Source: Saururus chinensis (lineage: Eukaryota > Streptophyta > Magnoliopsida > Piperales > Saururaceae). Taken from it: a stretch of 64,000 nt of DNA. The stretch is from contig CP141149.1 of assembly GCA_035235625.1 (NCBI GenBank), forward strand, positions 13,829,893 to 13,893,892, written 5' to 3'. The notes under the pieces were generated by a model. It was not told where the DNA came from, did no database searches, and was given only the letters and a program-made list of their open reading frames with translations. This document shows positions 54,501-64,000 of this stretch, one piece after another (the first letter of the stretch is position 1; the number at the start of each line of letters is the position of its first letter). The translations under genes were made by a program, and so were the position numbers.

Positions 54501-54873
54501 TGTTTTTTGTTTTTAGATCACTGAGGATTTTGAAGAAGTCCCAGTCCAGAGTCGTGGTATTAGTATTCTGGATATTAGGTACCGTTCAAAGGTAATCTAT
54601 ACTTAAATCCAAATTGCAAATGTGTTATATAAAGATTTTTTCTTACTGAAAATTCCATCATCTTATGCTACTATAATAATGCCCTATCATCATGTGCAGC
54701 ACAGATTCATGTTAGACAGTGTTAACCATAGCACTATATTGTATTCTTTGTTACCAGGATGAAGCATGGGCTGCAGGCGACAGCGGATTTTGTTAAGAAT
54801 AACAAATGGTGGAAATACTTGAACTCGTAAAAAAGTTGCTGACAATATTGCCGCAAATCTCTATTCAGTAAAG
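51560..54873 (+). pseudogene. HCF136: HCF136 (Ycf48-like photosystem II assembly factor) pseudogene
   Basis: HCF136 is a thylakoid-lumen beta-propeller needed for PSII reaction-centre assembly. Exon relics: to about 52085 (RRKLMADTAAIALALAPLA, IDPSAILLDIAFVPDKP); 52571-52803 (LGTQQTILETKDGGATW, FNYRFNSVSFKGKE, AILLYTSDAGESWERIP); 53159-53287 (VEMVTNEGPIYVTSNRGYKW, KAAVQETVS); 54222-54357 (TGTFNTVNRSPDGSYVAV, GNFYLTWELGQ); fragment 54381-54411 (GGLFLSKGTG); 54517-54591 (ITEDFEEVPVQSRGISILD); 54758-54873 (DEAWAAGDSG, then a shifted VADNIAANLYSVK). Defects: TGA at 52648-52650, loss of the stretch before GGGLFLSKGTG, a frameshift and stop in the last relic, and no C-terminal exon. The lumenal-targeting region lacks the usual spacer before the propeller. 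Introns remain, so it arose by DNA duplication or decay in place. Confidence 0.9.
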
Positions 54874-56650
54874 TGAGCCATTTGCTTTCATACATCTAAT
54901 CTTGAGCATGTTAGAAGACAGTGTTTTGGATCCTTAAAACTCAAGTTGTAAGTGACTTTAGTAGTAAGTTAATTTAGTTATTGCTGATATCAGCTCGGTA
55001 TGAGCCAGTTTATGGATGGTCCTGGTATGTGCCCCTTTTTCTACCTCGGTATGAGCCTGTATGAGCCAGTTTATGAATGGTCCTGGTCTGTTGAAAGCTT
55101 TTGACAACATAAATTTCACAGCTTAATATTGACTGCAGCTCTAAAATTTTCACCAATCTATCTCCTACTAGATTGTAGTAATTGTAGTCAATTTCTTCGG
55201 TGATGAAATAGATGTTACATATAAACCATCCGCAGAACCTCATTGAAGGGCAACAACCAAGCCATAAACTAGAAGCCAAGCATTTAAACATTATTATTAT
55301 CACTTTCAAGTATGGATAACAATGCTACAAATGATCATTGCACTTAGCTAACCTTTGTAATTGGCATTAAGATATTACACATGCTTCATAAGGTAAAAAC
55401 TAAATAGAAGTATCTGTGTGTATTTTGATAATAGCGGAGCATAAAAAAAAGGAAAACATACATAATATCAAAAGCTAGGATTTTATCCAGTTCATGCTTA
55501 AGGCAACACCAGATAACAAGAATGCACAAAATGAATCCAAGAAAGTCCAATATCAGCATATGCAATGCAATTAATAAGCAAGTTAATTGATGATTTTACA
55601 TGATGATAATCAAGGATAGCATGCGAGCAATTTGCAAAGATTTAGAAGCGGCATTCTCAAAAGTCAAAACTGGCTCTATGAATTCAAGTATGAAGTGTCT
55701 AATGGACTTTGAGGACGAAAATAAAAGAACTTTGTTTTTTCTTGTCTACTGCTTGCAATGAGTCAAAACTCATCGAGCAAAGTTTTTACTTCATCCTAGA
55801 GTCCCAGATATTTCTAGTGTTAAGCAGAAAAAAGAAGCTGTCAATCAGAGTGTACATAGGTGAAGAGAAGACTAACATTAATAATTCTAACTCATAAAGA
55901 GCCGCAAAATGAAAAGATTCAAAATGTGAGCTATGAAAATTGTCTGAAGTAGAGACTGCAAAGATCCAGTATTGTTTGATTAACAGTTGTAGTTTATTGC
56001 ACCATTATTAACATGCATCGGGAAGCACAAAGTAACAAATTTCACAGAGGAAAGAGATTGTACCCGTAGAATCTATAATCAAAGGAGTTCAATGCTCTTC
56101 ATACAACAAACATAATCTACTTATTCACCGCTTGATTTTGTCCCGTCATGGTACCAGTAAGGATGCATCCAGAGAAGGGAAGGAAAACACGCAAAAATAA
56201 ACAGGGCATTCTTATTCTTCGTGTTCAATTTCTTTCAATCTCGGAAGCAACATCTCAGTTCATTATACACAAAAAATAAGGATGAATCCGGAGAAGGGAA
56301 GGAAAACAGGACATTCTTAAACAGGACATTCTTATTCTTCGTGGTCAATTTGGGAAGCAACTTTTGGTTCATGGTACACAAAAAAAAAACATTATCGTAA
56401 TCAGGCCTTTTCCCAACAACTTGGGGACATGATCTCACACCTCCACTCTAGCATGCCCGACTCTTTTATCAGAGATAGTAAAGATTTGTAACAAAAGTTT
56501 CATCAATAAATTTTCACATTAATAATCTCTTACAAAGTTCACAAATGTGAACCTCAATGTTCTCAATTCCCAAACATATATTATGTTGTTGTTTGCTAGT
56601 ATACAAATTTTCAAGCCAGATGAAAGACAGAAAAGAAAGGAGATACTTTA
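54874..56650. other. Intergenic, with two small tandem duplications
   Basis: 55000-55095 holds two units of a ~53-bp repeat (CTCGGTATGAGCCAGTTTAT). 56159-56277 and 56278-56393 are a ~118-bp direct duplication (GAAGGGAAGGAAAACA, CATTCTTATTCTTCGTG). 56400-56475 (CCTTTTCCCAACAACTTGGG) resembles the 3' end of the LINE at 14380 and is probably a solitary LINE tail. No gene is seen. Confidence 0.6.
56400..56475 (-). mobile_element. Short RTE-LINE 3'-end relic
   Basis: Contains TTTTCCCAACAACTTGGG, shared with 14395-14412 at the 3' end of the intronic LINE, followed by the similar words CTCCA(C/T)TCTA and CTCTTTT...AGAGATAG. No coding sequence remains. Confidence 0.6.
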
Positions 56651-57526
56651 AAGATGGTAAGAGAAGATAAAAGGTTCCGCAGGTGTTTTCTTCGCCACAA
56701 TGGAAAGAGCGTGCAATCCATTCTTCAACTCCTCTTGCAAAAGGTCATAAATTAGGCAATGCCGCTTCACCATACTCTTCCCTTCAAATTCCTCCGACAC
56801 GACTCTTACGTTGAAATGAGTCTCGCCATCACCACTCCCTCTCATCGCCACATGCCCTGCATGCTGGTATGAGATATCTTCCACTTCCAACTCAGGAGGG
56901 AGGCGCTCATTCTTCAGCCGTTCAGAAATTATCTGCCATCTACTCACCACCATCCGCATCCAGCTCCATCTCGTTCACAACTCCAGCGTTTGGGAACATC
57001 GACAACTAAGTTATCTAAGAACCAATTCGACTTTGCCTCATGCCTGGATGACCCATCTGAATTCTCCACCTAGTTCGAACCTTTGGCTTCCGGTACAGCA
57101 TCAGGTGATGAATCGGCAAACTCTTCCATCTCCACGTAAAAGCTGAAGGGCCTTCTTCTTCTGCATCAGTCTCAACGTATTAAGGAACCCATTGTTACTC
57201 GACGGCATTAGGCCCTAGCTGAGCCCAAGACCCAAGGGGAAAGGCCCAAGAGTTCCTGGACAAGTAGCACGGCAAAGACCCTCGGTGAGGCCGAATGGGA
57301 GTAAGCCTTGAATTTCACCTTCCCATCTGCATTTAAGAAGGCATGAACCCACAACTGGGAGACGCAGCCCTGGACCTTGTTCTCCGGGGTTTTGAACTCG
57401 GACGGGAGGGGGTGAAAGGTTCCCACCATAGAATAGAAACCGCTAGTGTTTGGTGCAAGGGTCTTCTACGGACTGAAATAGCTGGATAATGTTTTGGAGA
57501 CTCGGACGGAATGAGTCACAAGCCAT
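56648..57526 (-). pseudogene. SUFE1: SUFE1-like pseudogene (SufE domain plus BolA domain)
   Basis: Plastid/mitochondrial SUFE1 activates cysteine desulfurases for Fe-S cluster assembly through its SufE domain and carries a C-terminal BolA domain. Minus-strand relics in order: LQNIIQLFQSVEDPCTKH then TAG (57490-57440); LPSEFKTPENKVQGCVSQLW with the catalytic Cys of the VQGCVSQ motif (about 57410-57350); LLVQELLGLSP; SSNNGFLNTLRLMQKKKALQ; and an open BolA segment at 56959-56648 (PPELEVEDISYQHAGH, GETHFNVRVVSEEFEGKSMV, NGLHALSIVAKKTPAE). Defects: the TAG, an extra C in the CCCCC run before LPSEF, a deletion after LGLSP, and frameshifts in the linker. No transit peptide is visible; a GC-rich repeat begins directly upstream. 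Confidence 0.88.
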
Positions 57527-57975
57527 GTTTTAAAACTCGGACCGGACTGGCCGGTTGGACTGGGTTCAACTGGACCCGTTGTATAATCTGGGCCGGTCCT
57601 TCCCACTGGGCCGGTTAGTTTGTTTGAGCAAAAAAAAAATTTGTTACTCTCTACCACATTGATTTTCTAGTATATGAGTTACCAACTAATATATTTAATA
57701 TAATTTTAATTAAATTTATGACTAAACTTTTTGTGCAAAAGGTGGTATTCGAAACAGAGCTTAGCCAATGGCTTATGGAGGAGAAGCTAACCATTTCTAC
57801 TCACAATTGTTTGGTTAGTTTATGTTACTATTTAATATATTTGATATACTTTTCAAGAATCATTGTTGATGTCATTAATGTGATCAACTCGGGTTAACCA
57901 ACGGTTGAACCATATTGACCCGGTCCTACCACTCATCCGGGTCAAGGGCCAGGGTGGGTTTTAACACACTGATCC
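57527..57975. mobile_element. Putative small inverted-repeat transposon
   Basis: Left end GTTTTAAAACTCGGACCGG, right end GGGCCAGGGTGGGTTTTAAC; the ends are imperfect inverted repeats and both subterminal zones carry CCGGT/ACCGG words (GGCCGGTTGGACTGGG, GACCCGGTCC). The core is AT-rich and non-coding. The superfamily is not clear and no target duplication is certain. Confidence 0.5.
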
Positions 57976-60900
57976 CAAGGGCTCTGAAGAGAAAGAAAAA
58001 GGCGGAGGACGTGATGGGGGTGGTTAGCCTCGTTGAGTAGTGTATCAACGGAAGTAAGTTGTAGGGTGTGCCCTAGGGGTGCGCCTTGAGTAAAACTTAA
58101 ATTTTTAAACAATTATCTTTACACAATCACATGAACAAAACTATTTGTATGGAATAATCATATGCATGAGGAAATTAATCAATTATAATTGAATAAATGA
58201 GTGATATAAATTGACCTTGGGGGGTGATCAGTCCCCGGATGCTTTAAACCTTTACATCAATGCCCAATTTATCAATTAAATAACAATTCAATTAAGTTAG
58301 AAGGGGAATACCTTTAACTATGTGTAGAATTCTCAAAATCCTTGCTTTGGATTTTAGAAATCCTTGATAGTGCCCTAGCCCTTACCTTGATGCCTCTTTG
58401 TGATGTCACAATCCTCAAGAAGTTCTCCAAGAGAGGAGAGCGGTGAGGGAAAGGATATAGAGGGGGCGACCAGCCCCTTTTCTCTTCTTCTTTCTCCGTT
58501 TTTGCAACGTGCAGGAGAGGAGAGAGGGGGAAACCCCAATAAGGAGAGGAGACATGATGGGGGAGGGAAAAAATAGGAGGGGAACGTGCCTAACACAATC
58601 CCCTCTCTCTTTAGGTCTCTTTTTAAACTCTATCTCCTACATGGGCTTCCAATCAGAATTCCACTGGACCAACCTAGAGGGTCTAACACAATAGGAGTGA
58701 GCCCTGTTTCTCTAAGCCCACAGAGGCTTGGACCCTTGCACACGGCCAAGCCCATGTCTTTTTTGGGCTTATCATTAAATGGTGATATATTTTGAGTAAA
58801 ATACTACTATTGGATATATATTGAGTATAAAATTAGTATTGCTATAAATTATTTAAACAATGTTCTTTGTCTTGATTCTGCAAATGATGACATCATGGAA
58901 CTTTATCTTTAGATCCAAAAATGAGAATTGAAGTGCCTTGGGATAGATATGGGTTCTTTACAATTGATTGTTTTGACTAGACATGATCGTATAAGAGATG
59001 CAAAAGGTATTGAGTATATTTGATGTTGTTTTGTTTCTTCAATAAAATATCACTTTGTATTTCATATTATTTAGTATCTATAATAAAATAATATTATGTG
59101 AAGCTCAATCAAACTTATGCAATGGTGGTTATGACTAGGATTGAAACTTTCTATGTTTTACTCATATTTGTATATTGGTTGCTTCTTTAACACTTGTTGC
59201 CATGATATTTTTAGTCTTTTATTGTTGTTTTTTGAGCTTATCTTTAAATGGTGATATATGAGAATAATATTACAATTGCACATATTTCAAGTATAATATT
59301 ACTTTTACTATAAATGATTTAAACAATATTCTTTATCTTATTTTGCAGTAACATGAAGTTTGGTTGTCCTATGAAATACCCATAGAAAATGGAAGCTTGG
59401 ACTAGATTGGTTTCATAAGAAAATTTTGAGTATGTTCCTGGCTGGTTTTAGGAATATTGGGGGTACTTCAGGAAGTTCCTTTTGAATTCAAGAACTTTTC
59501 TTTACTTAAATAAATCATCCGATAACATGCAAGATATAGTTCTCCAATGGCCGCTACTACAACAGCCCTACCACCTCTAGCAATTTGAAGCGATTTGGGT
59601 GCTTTCTCAACTGCTATAGCTAGATATGCACATTCATTTTTAAAATCATATATGTAAATGTGATATCAAGTATAATATTATTTTTACTATAAATTATACA
59701 TTGTGCTAATGCATTGTATGTTTATTCTTGATATTTGTTGTAGGTGGAAGTTACTACATTTTGTAGTACTCAAATAGAGTTCAATGCCTTTTTTTATATA
59801 ATAGCAAATAAAAGTTGTTATTTCTTATTGGTCAATAGCAAGAACTAGGGCTTAATTGTGATAGTTGGCAACACTTTTCCTACTAGTAAGATGAGCGTTG
59901 TTAGATTCTAACCCTTGAGTTTCAAGTTTTCCTTTTTGTAACTAATTATACATCTAACTGATAGAGACTAATCTTTTACTCTTTGGACCTCTAGGCTGGA
60001 TGTAAAAGGGAGGGATTATAACCTTAACAAATGCTCTAGGTCAAAACTTTAGCAATAGTGCATCAAATATTTAGGCCCTATAAGCAGCTTCTTCCGATTG
60101 TGATGGTTAAAAAAAAATTATTGGCGCATATTCCAAATAAGTAGTTGTATTTGGCCATGCTAGCAGTTATTTATTAATAACATATTTGACTTGAAATGAA
60201 GTGGTGTCAATATTCAGTGCATGGTCTTCAAGAACATGGGGGGCACTCCAAGAATTGGTTATGATTAAGCTTGAAACTTTCCATGTTTTACTCTTATTTG
60301 TATATTAGTTGCTTCTTAACACTTGTTGTCATTATATTGTTGGCTTTTATTGTTCTTTTTTGAACTTATCTTTAAATGGTGATATATTTGTATAATATTA
60401 CTCTTGCACGTATATTCTAACATGTGCCCTATTTGAGCATTGAACTGAAAGCTTCTAATGCCACTCCTAGATTTTTCCTACTTTCCAAGTTGAGAAAAAA
60501 TGTCAATCTATCCCCCCACTCACATTTCTTCAAACACATCTCGAAATGGAAGGTTAAGTGAGGATTCCCTACAATTTAACTCGGTGTCAGACACCTAATA
60601 TGCAGCAAAGTTACGTTTGTTTCTTCTGGAAAAAACATCCACTATAATAATTGAAACCAATTGTTTCTTGCTGGAAGTCAAATCAGTAGAAGCTTCATTA
60701 TCCAATTTCAAGCCAATAACTACGACATTGAGCTCACATAAATCCCTCAGATTTCTGCTGTTGGAGATTTGGCTTCATCAACACGATATGCAATTTTCAG
60801 AATCATCTCATTCTGGTCTTGATGAAGTTACTCAAACAAAGAGTTGGGTGCGATGTAGCAAAAGCAGCTGGAGCTACATTTTGGGATTTGGACTTGTTCG

Positions 60901-62472
60901 CTCGAATCGTATTAATCTGTGCAAGCATCTCGTTCAAACTTGTACTATGACAATCAAAATTATCTGTCAAACATTCATTGAACTTTGCAAGATGCTACTT
61001 TCACTGCATAAATCACTATGATCCGAGTTTAGGCGGCAAATCTTATAGTGCTCAAACTTGAATGCCCCTTATTTCAAAATCTTAAACATGTGATGAACTA
61101 CAATTTCAGGTGCTTGGGAAGCTTGATACAGTAGTTGGATCTTCTAGTAGCTTGGCCTTGATCATTAGGAAATTCTTACCAGAGGTGGGAAATTGTGAAT
61201 TCCTATTTTTCCTGCTATCTAGTATTTTTTAATCTTGAGACTAGTTTTGATAAGTGTTTGATTTTTGTATTATTATGGAGGTTTTGTGGAGTATTATCAG
61301 TGAACACGGGTTTTGGGGTTGTTTTTGGTGATAAGGGGGTGCTGAAATACATAGTACATGGAAATTAGTCTTTTCTTGTCATGTCCAATGGCCTGTTTAG
61401 CTTTAATCTCCGGGCAAGATATGAAGTTGGCAGAAACTTGAAGGAGGTAACTTTTTTTCTTTCTTTGGTTCTGCTTACATAAATTATATATATGACATTC
61501 TACTTGATCACATAAGTTTTTTTTTCATTCTAAGTGATAGCAATCTAGTTTTGTCATTCATGATAAGAAATCCAAGTTATTACCAGGAACCCTGTGATGG
61601 CTCTACCCTAGCATGCTCCACCCCCTAGAAGGGAGCCTACTTTTCTTGAAGGATGGTAAATATTCTTGCAAAGCTTTTCATCTTCCAGTTTGAGAACACT
61701 AAATAGGACATCAACTATAACTCTAATTTATTCTCTCTTGTTCTTGTCTTTGCAGCCTTGTAGCTCTACGTTATTGTTGTCTACTTGATGAGTGTTATTG
61801 TGACCCTTTAATCATCTTTATTAGCTGATCTTCAATCCATATTGGAGTGGGTAATTGCTTTACAACATCAATGATGAATGATATTTAATATATTGTGAAA
61901 GGAAAGTGATGCAGAATGCTTTATTTAGCTTTTGATTCTTTTTGTAAAAGGAATGTAGTTCCATTATGAAATTGTGAAAAACTTCGTTGCAAAGTTAATT
62001 TTCATTCCAGTATCTTAGTTCATGGCACCCCTTGTTTTGTGGCAAATTCATATTTTTTCCTTTTATTTTGCCTACCAAAACTCCAAAAGAAGTTTTTACT
62101 TTCTTCTTTCAGATATAAGGCAAGTTTTTATATCTCTGGCTTTTCTTGTTGTTGAACACTCTTGTTAAAATGTCTCCTATTCAATTATTATTGTAATTTT
62201 TAGTATTGATTGATTGAACATAATTGCTTCTATCTGCTTCATCCATGTCTTTTTACTCTTTTGTTCCTTCATACTCTGCAATTTATAGCAACGAAGAACA
62301 AATAAAGTTAAGGAATTGTAAATAGTAAATTAAAATTTTATCATTGTAAAATAATAGTAAAGTAATCAAATCAAAAAATAGATTTAATACAAAAAAATAA
62401 TTGAAATAAAAATCATATTCTCAACGAAAGTATATTCATACATTTAAAATAAATAAAGAGAGAGAATACAAC
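57976..62472. repeat. AT-rich repeated sequence, no recognisable gene
   Basis: A ~170-bp segment occurs at 59127-59300 and 60258-60410 (GAAACTTTC, ATGTTTTACTC, TATCTTTAAATGGTGATATA), with a shorter form at 58755-58880 and pieces near 59670. A pyrimidine-rich stretch at 58440-58620 resembles a leader. The longest frame, 60617-61021 (134 codons), matches no family I recognise and has no splice or promoter support. 61030-62470 shows nothing identifiable. Confidence 0.5.
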
Positions 62473-64000
62473 TGTCACGACCCGGATTTTTAAAAGCATT
62501 TTTAAATAGCACGAACAGTAGGTAAATTTTTTTTTCTTTAAATACAAAACAAATCCTTCGATTAAATATCCAGGTCATGATAACTGGGGTTCACAAATAC
62601 GAATATCAAATCATATGATATTATTTAACATCTGAAAATTCATAAAGACTAGCTCATCCATCTAAGTACAAGTCTGTCACCCGTCTGAAAATAAATAACA
62701 AGTTGACTCTCACGTTTAAGGCACACTTACGTATCGGAGTTTCAAAAATGCGAAAACCTCTTGAGCTCGCCTGCCTCGGTGTCACTTGTCGTCGCCTGGA
62801 GAACCTGCAATAAAGCAAACCAAACAACAACCACAACCACAATGGAGCATCTCTGCCTTCAGGAGAAGAGCTTCCAAAGGACAAAAGTTTTTATTAATAT
62901 TTTTCGGATCGGGCCAACATCACCCGATGTTAGTTGCCTACGTACTCATCAGACAACATCTCCAATGTTTCCAACAAGATCGGATCCAGACGTAGTTCTG
63001 CCTAAAAACTACACTATACTAAGAAGCATAGCATCACCCATGCAATGCTTAAGTATTTTCAAGCAACGTACACTTTATGCAAGTCCTTTAATCGTTCCAC
63101 TTGTTCTAATTAAACAAGCAATATCAATCAATGTTATTAATTATTTCTCGAACCATTGTTCGATAATTAATATTCCCGTCTAATCCCAAAGACAGACAGA
63201 CACATCAGATGTCAACCTAAGTGACAAATGATAAGAAACACCCTGGAATCCACCAGGCCCCTGGAATCCACCAGGAAGTGCCATCTCCCAACCTAGCCCA
63301 TAAGGACCTGACCGGAGTGGAAGGGCATGGCCCACAACTGCACCTGAACAGAAGTGGTCAGAGACACCAACCAAACAAGATGTCAGTGACCCTAATTGCG
63401 TGTATACTAAAAGATCCTCAATAGATCTGCGGTGAGCCCGGCTCACAAAGAACTCCCTCCAATGGGGAGGTGCAACTACACGGTCAAATCAGCGGCTCCT
63501 CAATAGAGCTAAAACTTAGGAAACCATTCTGAACCCTATCTTGCTCATCTATAAGCCAGGATTCCGAATGACTATCCCAAACCCTATTAGTCCCTTCTAG
63601 ACTAAGGTTTACAACTCGAGACATGCCATCAGTTCATCAACCAAGGCAAATCATGAGGTCAAAGGCTTTGTTCATTGTATGAACTAGTCCCAGACCCCTC
63701 TGAGGTATTTTAGTCTTTATCTTGATTAGGTGTTCTTGCCCAATCCAAAGCTATTAAACCCCATCAATTAATCTTTCAATAATTTAAAGATAGTGATAAA
63801 TTACTATCACAACATCAATATCAAAAATCGAAACAAAGAACAACATAAACCATAAGAACTACACAGGTCTAAGCATATCATAATATCAATAATAAAATTT
63901 ATTAATGATATAAGAATTATTCGAGCACTCATGCCCTAACCCTCCTTGGATTATCTTAATAAATCTTTATTAAACTGGTCGAAATGCACCTAAGAGCATT
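62473..64000 (-). repeat. S-family LTR copy S3, runs off the window
   Basis: Minus-strand LTR ending TTTTAAAAATCCGGGTCGTGACA (right-to-left) at 62473, the same terminus as S1 at 10030. 62930-63770 aligns with S2 (22740-23600 plus 25114-25250) and 63200-63770 with S1. It retains the uninterrupted GAGTACGTAGGCAACTAACA that is split by an insertion in S2. The 5' end lies beyond base 64000. Confidence 0.75.

Noticed and set aside
60617-61021. 134-codon plus-strand frame
   Set aside because: No recognisable family, surrounded by AT-rich repeats with stops in all frames. It could be chance; it is left inside the regional entry only.

Overview
The window is nuclear DNA from a flowering plant with a repeat-rich genome. 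The evidence is GT-AG introns, plastid-pathway gene homologues, plant RTE-type LINE sequence, Ty3/gypsy chromovirus remnants and many LTRs starting TGTAA and ending GTGACA or GTTACA. The species cannot be named from the sequence.

Gene content is low. Base 1-700 probably holds the 5' end of a minus-strand gene that leaves the window. Bases 2775-19256 (minus) hold one large gene for tRNA (guanine-37-N1)-methyltransferase (TRM5): 11 or 12 exons encode about 538-550 aa, and every exon from the N-terminus to the stop could be placed. Two of its introns are inflated by transposons: intron 10 (about 7.4 kb) and the intron between exons 3 and 4 (about 4.5 kb). One splice donor, at 12842/12841, reads TT where GT is required.

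Bases 20.5-48.8 kb are a nested pile of LTR sequence. Several insertions can be closed exactly by a perfect 5-bp target-site duplication: 23601-25113 (AGTAC), 25806-27647 (GTTTG), 32760-40490 (ACAAC), 34055-37390 (AATAT) and 42643-47536 (TATAT). Inside the TRM5 intron, 7304-10030 (ATGAT) and 3578-7076 (AATCC) are closed the same way. Most look like solo LTRs, some of them very long and full of minisatellites. The only coding relics here are gypsy integrase/chromodomain tails at 3957-4440 and 28815-29115.

Bases 51.5-57.5 kb carry two decayed plastid-pathway genes: a plus-strand HCF136/Ycf48 (photosystem II assembly) pseudogene with its exon structure still visible, and a minus-strand SUFE1 (SufE + BolA) pseudogene. 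A 155-bp Mutator-type MITE with a 9-bp TSD lies upstream. From 58 to 62.4 kb there is AT-rich repeated sequence with no recognisable gene, and from 62473 to the end a third member of the S-type LTR family in reverse orientation.

No new enzymatic or defence-like system is visible. The points most worth following up are the broken TRM5 donor, the composite retroelement with inverted terminal LTRs, the TSD-resolved nesting with empty-site copies in the same window, and short motifs conserved between otherwise divergent LTRs.
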